A DNA stretch of 64,000 nt from NCBI GenBank assembly GCA_009760855.2, contig WPIO01000007.1:11042001-11106000 (forward strand). The letters run 5' to 3'. This document shows, piece after piece, positions 57,440-64,000 of this stretch. Each line of letters opens with the position of its first letter. Within the stretch, counting starts at the first letter, position 1. The DNA comes from Cristatella mucedo (lineage: Eukaryota; Bryozoa; Phylactolaemata; Cristatellidae). A program made the position numbers and the translations under genes. The notes beneath the pieces are model-generated. The model saw only the letters and a program-made list of their open reading frames with translations. It had not been told where the DNA came from and ran no database searches.

Positions 57440-57540
57440 ACAATTTCGTGCAGATTCAACAGAAGATATGCTGGCAGAGCCGATTTTAAGCGTTAGCCTT
57501 TACAGTTTCTGAATCACACTTAGTTTTATTATAACTATTA
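57440..57540 (-). mobile_element. LINE-A internal fragment
   Basis: About 100 bp antisense to the LTLKIGSASISPVES codons (GATATGCTGGCAGAGCCGAT). Truncated on both sides. Confidence 0.75.
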
Positions 57541-57867
57541 ACCAGCATGCATCGTGATCCAAACGTCTTTGCCACTACATGGTTACTGTTGCATGATCGT
57601 TTTACATTGTTGCGAATATAAGGTGCTAGTCACATTAATGCAGTTCACGGAGTCTGGTATCGGTAGAATTTTCTCACCTTCACAGTCAGGAATAAAGTGA
57701 TGCCCTTGTGATGCAACGGTGTTTGATTTGGGGCGAGTGACTTGCTAGGAGGACTCAAATGAAGGACAAAGTATTTTTGTTGAAGGCCGAGAGTCAGCAA
57801 GTAAGCAGGGGCAAGAGGGCATCAATGTAAGTGAAGGGCTACTGTGATAGAGAGTATTCTGCAGCGC

Positions 57868-58060
57868 ATTAATAATAATGATAATAATAATAGTACATTT
57901 CATAAAGCACCTTCAGAGAACTCAATCTCTTTCTAGGTGCTTTACAATTGCTCCAAAGGAAGCACGATCGAATAGTTAGTGGTAGCATGCTCAATAAACA
58001 ACAAGAATAATATGGTTAGGGGTGACATGCACAGGGTCAGCATGCAGTGCGGTTAGCATT
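57868..58060 (-). mobile_element. LINE-A 3' UTR and tail
   Basis: AAT-type tail, stem-loop with arms AAAGCACC and GGTGCTTT (compensated pair), and 3' UTR with an internal deletion in the GCATGCTG repeats. Confidence 0.85.
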
Positions 58061-58899
58061 CGAAGCATAAGCTGGATATGGAGGTAGCATGAGGTGAAGG
58101 TCAGAAGGAGAATCCGGGTCCACTGGGGACCTGGAATCAACAAGCCCCTGGAGTAGAGATGATGCATAGGATAATTTATTTGGCAATGACTTGCTGAAGA
58201 ATGCACTGTGCTACCTATTCAAGCGCTTCATTCAGCCATTCTGCGTTGAAGCATAATTCCTTACCTGCTTCTCTACTTTAGCTGTACAGCTCACTTCTAT
58301 TTTGCTACGAGAGATGATCGACGTTTTTAATAATCCCCTAGTCCTTCACGAGTTTGCATAGCAGAAAGAATACGATTTAGAAACTATACTTGCGACATAC
58401 ACAGGATCATGGGTGCTTCGTTGGCAGTCCTTCAAACAATTATAACAACCTAAGTTATTACAATGTCGCTGTAAAGCTTTGAGAAGCTCAAGGAATGTAT
58501 GTGTTCAAGGAAAGCCAAATAGAGGAAGAACAGTAGAAAACACACACGACAAGAGACCATCCATCATCCTGCTTGACAGGACGTTAAGACCACGTGGTAT
58601 ACATAAAATTCGGTCAAAAGTACAACTTAACAATGTAAGAGCACAACTCTGATGCACAATCTATTCCTAAAAGCCGATAAACAGTCCCTTCACAAGCATC
58701 TGGGTGTCAAAGGCACTTTTGCTGTTATTACATTAGGCCTGCTTACAAACTGCACAAACGGCATAAAGGCATCTGAGCCCATTTCGTATTTAGATCTGCA
58801 GCAGGGTAAATTTGTACGTGGCCTGATGTGGCAGATTTCAGTGTCTGAGCACATAGCAGCTGGGCTATTGTAAAAAAAAGTCAAAAAAGTTATCACGAG
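58061..58899. other. unassigned stretch
   Basis: Nothing recognised. Confidence 0.45.
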
Positions 58900-59200
58900 T
58901 TGATAATAATAATAATAATAATAATATGGCACTTGATAAAGCACCCTCAGAGAACTTAATCTCTTTCTAGGCGCTTTACATTTGCTGCAAAGTGAAATGC
59001 AATTGAATGGTAAGTAAAATCATACTTGAAAAACAAGCAAAATGAATAATATGGTTAGGGGTGACATGCACAGGGTCAGCATGCAAATGTGGTTAGTGGC
59101 AGCATGCACAGTGTCAGCACGCATAAGCACATCAAGGACGAATCACAGGGACCCACTAAATGCTGTCCTAAATAGGTGTTTTAAAGTTCCTTGATAAATG
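58900..59200 (-). mobile_element. LINE-A 3' end
   Basis: Antisense (AAT)n tail, stem-loop and 3' UTR, cut at the TTTAAAAAGAACTT codons. It is close in sequence to the copies at 28.6 kb and 50-51 kb. Confidence 0.9.
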
Positions 59201-60784
59201 ATAGTTTATCCGGACGAGTTCATAGTTATTGAGCGGCTTTTTTGGAGTGCCAGCGTCTGCAGGAGCTACTCGCTCCTACAGCTAACCACAATTTGCTTCG
59301 GTTGCATTTAGTTACAATAGTATTCAATCTCAGTTGCTGCCAGACAGGGGGACGAGGTTGTGGCACAGTTTATGCAATCATATCTCGCTGTGACTAAAAC
59401 ATTGGTTACTGTCCTTTTATGAAAGAAGGCCGTGCCCTTGCAGGGCCTCAAGCCGATTACAAATACCAGTGCTATGGCTGCCGCTTAACTTTGTCAAAGG
59501 CACCGGCAACCAATTAGCACGTACCAATTGATTTAATCGCGTACATAGCTACTGGAGCATACAGCATTGCGTGTCTGTCCAGCAGCTTTAATAGAAATGC
59601 AGGCTACCATCCTTGATGCTATTACAAGCAGATTTCAATCGGTATTGCTGATACCGATTGGCAAATCCTTCTTGCGTTTGATGACACGTAAAAGGTCTGT
59701 ACATTGACCTGATTTGACTGATTCTATATATCAAGTTTAATGTTGCCGTCCCAGTATTCACAAAGCATAGAAAGAAAATCTCTCGCTACACTATGCTTGT
59801 GATTTTTAGTTACAATAATACAAGGAAAGGTGAGTCTGACACTGGCCAAATGATATTTCCCACCAACAATTACTGGCTGTACAGGTCAATGCAGCCGATA
59901 ATCCAGGGAGAGCAAGGCATGGCATTTCCCTTTCTACCAAAGCGATGACTCAGAATGTTGTAACACATAACGAAACACAGGGAAAATGGCATTTAATTAC
60001 GGACCGACCATCTAGTCAGCATAAGCCATTCATTGGATATGCTATCAGCAGTCGGCACCTGTCTTTCCACAACATCTGACAGAATAGGAATAAGTAAGAG
60101 AAGGTGAATCGACTTTTCTTTGGAAATGACGGACCAAACATTGGCAGAAATACACACTGCTTGTATGCAACGGTGGAAAACGAAGTCCTGTACCATAAAA
60201 TATCTAGGTTATAATCTGCAGGAGGAAGGGCTGCCACTAATTTGAGTACACTGACTCAGCAATGGCAGTTTCTGGTGCAAACTGAATTGAAGAAGGAAAT
60301 GCATTACAGTGAGTACCATTCAGATACATTCACTGTTGAAAAAATATCTACCAACCGATGTACATGAGCACAAGTTAGAATTTTCGAAAGGGGCTGAATC
60401 CTGACTTCGGCTTCCCGTGGGAGAAAAAAAGCCACGATACACGACAAGTCATCTACCCTTTCGATATGCCTGTACCTCTGTAAGATCACGTCTTTAGTGT
60501 AGCCATTGTCATTCGGAACGGTGACTAGGGTCTCAGGCTGGTTTTAATCAGCCCAAGATTCCATTTCGATACACGCGTTGCCGAATTTATCAGGGATTCG
60601 TGCGGAACTGTGAGTGACATAAACTGCCCTCGTTCTACTACATAAAAGTGATTGTCACTACGTGCAAATCAGTGAGAATTTCTCTGATGGTGCTATACTA
60701 TTACGGTACCACTATTATTATCAGCATAGCTAATTGTCGTTATAGAGTACACAAAATGCTCAGCAATCTGCAGAGTGGCTAACA
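59201..60784. other. unassigned stretch
   Basis: Nothing recognised except the tail remnant at 60655-60715. Confidence 0.45.
60655..60715 (+). mobile_element. LINE-A-type tail only
   Basis: GAGAATTTCTCTGATGGTGC followed by an ATT-rich end. Only the distal arm of the stem-loop is recognisable. Confidence 0.4.
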
Positions 60785-61700
60785 GTCGTTAATATAGCTT
60801 GTTACAGAAGTCTAGCTAGGATGTAACAAATGCATTGATTAGCTTGGCTGCATTATCCTTATCTAATTAGGCCCAAATTGTTCGAAATGCTGTAAACATG
60901 CACGGCTGAAAGTAGCAGACGTGGCTGTGGACAATTATGACTGGGGATATCATGTGGACATTTAGCGAAATAGCACAGTGAAAGAGGGCACCCAGATTGT
61001 GTGCATATGCTACACGAAATATGTAAGCCAAGCTCAGCTTGAGGTTTAAGCTTTCCCGTTTCTGAGCACCACTAGGTTTACTTGTAACGAACAAGTTAGT
61101 TTTACCACTACTCAATTTGGAAACATAGCAACTGCCGCAGTGTGAATGTCACGAATACTTAATGAATTGGAGCTGAGAGAGTTCAAGATTCTAGAAGGCA
61201 CGAAAGTACTAAAGCACCTGTACACCTGTGTCATGTGCATACAATGAAAGTCTGTCCTTAGCAATCCCTTAGCAAGAGGAGGTGAAATTAATTGAAAAGT
61301 GGACCAAGTGCACATCCTTGGGGTGCCTCATACTTTGAAGACTTACCAAATGAAAAGCATGCTGGTTTGGCCCAGTGGTCAAGTGCTAGCTCCAACCAAG
61401 GTCTAGCCAAAGTCGTGGGCTCGAGCCCCGTGGCATACGTAAAGCGACTAAGTAGAGTGAAGTTCTCTTAGGGCACTACACAAATGAATTATAAAAAAGT
61501 GGCTAGTGACATCTATACCCTGAAATCGCCCAGCCAGGTAGGGCCTAAGCCATTGCAATGTTGTGTGAGTGGTGCATAATCAAGATGCAAGGCAATCAAT
61601 AAGTACATGGTAATTAATAGTATCAAAAGCTCCGGAAAGATCTAGAAAAACAAGCAGATATAAAGTCAAGTTAGAATTCCTGAGAAAGTCATTATAAACT
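60785..61700 (-). mobile_element. LINE-A, diverged copy carrying a SINE-A
   Basis: Antisense blocks for FVTS (60830), IRTIWA (60880), NTNLFVTSKPS (61090) and the active-site region (61220-61320) are seen. A plus-strand SINE-A sits at 61361-61497. The element then resumes with RT codons (AFDTINYHVL-like near 61620). Confidence 0.75.
61361..61497 (+). mobile_element. SINE-A copy nested in LINE-A
   Basis: GCTGGTTTGGCCCAGTGGTC head, GTGGGCTCGAGCCCCG B box-like segment, tail AAAGCGACTAAGTAGAGTGA to ATGAATTATAAAAA. Intact from end to end and inserted in the minus-strand LINE-A at 60785-61700. Confidence 0.85.
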
Positions 61701-61721
61701 CGCTGTCCCTGAATTTGCAAA

Positions 61722-62312
61722 TATAATCTAGACTTCTATAACTCATTCCGAGTTAGTCGCACTGCAATAAGATGCTGCAGCTAAGCTTCTGTGTCGTGAA
61801 CTTCTGACTTACATCTATCAGCAGTTGCTAAATTATACCACTTCTAAACGACCTGCACTCTTTCCCCATCAAGCAGTCTATTGATTTAGAATTCTGTCAC
61901 TCACTTGTAGGTCATTAATTCCCATTCTGTGGCACGTCTATCTGAAATACTTCTTATCAGATTTCGTATCGCAACTTACAACTCTTCACACTCAAATCGT
62001 TTAGCAGTTCCTCTAACCAGCCTCAAATTCTTTGGAGAGCATGCCTTCAGTGCTGACAAAATTAGGAACTCGTTAGCGACCGACATCACAACTTGTCCAT
62101 GATTTTAAATTTTAAGAGAAGCTAAAAACCATCCCTTCCCTCACAGACTTAGATCCATCCGTGCGATTTGTCGTTTGTGAACATATACGTACTGAAATTA
62201 TGCATGATATTAATAACTAATGAGCATGCTTAATTTTCAGCATATTTTAAGTGTCAAAAAAGAGATTAGTTCTTAGATGTTAAATAGTTCATTCTTATTA
62301 GTGTTATTAATC
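61722..62312 (+). mobile_element. LINE-A, diverged 3' copy
   Basis: It runs from a LDFYNS-equivalent through LLNDLHSFPIKQ- and NLKFFGEHAFS-like codons to a 3' UTR and a weak stem-loop (AGTGTCAAAAAAGAG). It is divergently placed next to the minus-strand copy ending at 61700. Confidence 0.7.
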
Positions 62313-62764
62313 CCACATGCATATATCCATGAATTTGCATTTTCTGCAATCACTGGTTGTGAATTTTATGTCGAGGAAAGCTATTTCATCCATATCGACC
62401 CTTGCACTGTGTTCTAGCTCGGTTTACTTTCCTTCGAATAGTTGCCCGTAATCATCAGCTTTGAGAGACCGGCCATTTTTTAGGTAGATATGCTGGCATA
62501 CGCAGCTGTTATACTGACAAAACGAACGATGTGTGGCCAAAATTTCATATTTACGCTATAAAATGCAAAGCAAGCTGCTGCAGGAACGATTCTAATTACT
62601 GGGTGCTAATGGAAAAAATGCACTTCTAGTGCAAGCCCGTTTTCCAGTTTAGTCCACATGCTTTAGGGCCGTTGACTTTCCCTTCTACTACCTCAGACAC
62701 GTCAGGGTGATCTAGCCAAGTAGTAAGCAGCTTCAGAAAGAGGTTTTATATATTTTTCAAACCA
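62313..62764. other. unassigned stretch
   Basis: Nothing recognised. Confidence 0.4.
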
Positions 62765-63265
62765 TCTGGGCTGTGCATGATATCACAAACCCAGGAGCTT
62801 TATTTTCTACAATCACGGACATGTGTAGCAATACTAATCGAACAGAAATCATAAACAAACTCCTGTGGCGATGCAACAGCAGAGCTGAACTTACATTTCA
62901 AATTTGACATCAATCCATTAAGTATTTGCCGAGCTCGGGAATTTACAAGGTACAAGGCTATACTATTAGTAAAGCTGTGCGAAAGTTACAATAGAGCACC
63001 TCAACAAGCTCCAAACATTTACCTCGAAGTACTTAGATTCAACAAGTTGGGACACAAGTTAAATGTAAGAGTAAAATCAATAATTTTGTATTCGAAGATA
63101 TACTTCTTCTGGTTTACTCAAGGGTTAGACATGGTTTTTATAGTAATTTTTCTTTAATATGGAAATCGCACCACTTTCCAACTCGATTTCTAATATGATT
63201 GTCTTTTGAAAGGTACCCTAACAAAATATTCGTCTGTTGAACAATCTTTTTGTTATTGTATTAAA
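62765..63265 (+). repeat. unclassified dispersed repeat, copy 2, formerly coding
   Basis: Second copy of the repeat at 9044-9575. A frame of about 100 codons is open from 62855 to the TAA at 63155 and includes APQQAPNIYLEVLRFNKLGH near 62995-63055. No ATG starts that frame, so it is a remnant or an exon piece. The far end carries TCTTTTGAAAGGTACCCTAA. No LINE-A, LINE-B or SINE sequence lies inside. Confidence 0.72.
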
Positions 63266-63283
63266 TTTACATCCTTATAATGT

Positions 63284-63602
63284 ATCTCCGTCAGTAACTC
63301 CACAAAGTCATAAAGACCATGTGGGTGTTACGCAGGAGAGTTTTGTATAGCGCACTCAGCCTAAGGGGCTTTCGGTATGCATTCGGTACCCAACAGACTT
63401 CGTCTCACGCAACAAAGAGAAAGTGGGAAGCATAGCAGAGTTAGGAGAGCAGTTGAGGTAGTGAGTAGCATAGAAGTAGCAGTTCAGGACCGCTGAAAAA
63501 GATGTGCCATAGTCGGCAGTTGGAGAGTAGTTGTCGTTGTAAGACGGGCATAGCCCATCTGGCAGAAACTGGTGCTGCATGGCACCGTCTACAGGAATTA
63601 TC
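63284..63602 (-). mobile_element. LINE-B 3' copy
   Basis: Antisense terminal block CCGTCAGTAACTCCACAAAG, then a 74-codon minus frame reading PTADYGTSFSAVLNCYFYAT and AMLPTFSLLRETKSVGYRMH, the conserved LINE-B C-terminus. Confidence 0.88.
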
Positions 63603-63714
63603 TCTTTTTATTAAACTTGTTGTGCACGGTACAGGTTAACAGCACCAAATGTAGCACTGACTTCTTCGGAGTGACTTGAACCTTCTGAATGCCTGGGATA
63701 ATGGTAGTGACAAC

Positions 63715-63783
63715 AAAAATAATGATATAAAATATTGTAGACTTCCCTAAGAAAGCTAGATCTCTTTCTTGGCACTAACAGTT
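63715..63783 (-). mobile_element. LINE-A-type tail only
   Basis: AATAATGATATAAAATATTG then GAAAGCTAGATCTCTTTCTT GGCACT antisense; a weak stem-loop remnant. Confidence 0.5.
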
Positions 63784-64000
63784 TAGAATTCCCTGGCAAG
63801 AAATTGGGACATTGTGTTAGTCACAGAACTCCCGAAAATATCAGGCATAAGCACATGCTGAAAAATGCACACGAGCAAAGCAAGTGCTGTAAGGAAGAGG
63901 TGGGTTCTGGCTTCTTTTTATGTCAAGTTAGGGGAATGTATCACAACCAGAGCATCGTTAGTGCTGCAGAAGGATATTCATGCTGCGCTTGTGGCACTTG

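Noticed and set aside
59425-59500. Minus-strand tRNA/SINE-like segment
   Set aside because: Only a weak B box-like GGCTTGAGGCCC; no A box or tail match to SINE-A or SINE-B.

Overview
This is a 64 kb piece of a repeat-rich animal nuclear genome. The evidence is one metazoan-type housekeeping gene, many decayed non-LTR retrotransposons of the CR1/L2 group, two tRNA-like SINE families, AT-rich intergenic DNA and long simple repeats. The lineage is probably an invertebrate; I cannot name the phylum or species. No rRNA, tRNA, snRNA, CRISPR or bacterial-type operon was seen.

The only intact protein gene I can support is NAA35 (MAK10), the auxiliary subunit of the NatC N-terminal acetyltransferase. 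It lies on the minus strand at 38220-40523. It is one uninterrupted 767-codon frame in a GC-rich block, with a candidate polyadenylation signal about 70 bp past the stop. A LINE 3' tail begins about 50 bp upstream of its start codon.

Most of the rest is dead mobile DNA. LINE-A is a CR1/L2-like element with an APE endonuclease, a reverse transcriptase, a long C-terminal region, a 3' UTR with a terminal stem-loop, and an (ATT)n tail. It is present as roughly 30 pieces on both strands, the longest at about 9590-13178 and 28560-30512. LINE-B is a second CR1/L2-like family (35115-36305, 46862-47500, 63284-63602 and smaller pieces). LINE-C (36310-37240) is a diverged relative. SINE-A has a tRNA-like head and a tail that copies the LINE-A stem-loop, so it probably uses a LINE-A-type enzyme. 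SINE-B has a tRNA-like head and a different tail. Several insertions are nested.

Two items do not fit these families. At 22550-24150 lies a decayed, intronless copy of a multi-copy uncharacterised protein family, and a 9 x 20 bp minisatellite has grown inside its reading frame. At 9044-9575 (-) and 62765-63265 (+) lie two copies of an unclassified repeat whose differences, in one stretch, fall mostly at third codon positions, which points to past protein coding.

GC-richer patches (2559-3890, 13330-14090, 31400-32060, 48180-48840) have open frames on both strands that I do not recognise. Some could be exons or promoters. The stretch 51641-54989 is the longest with no repeat or gene that I could identify.
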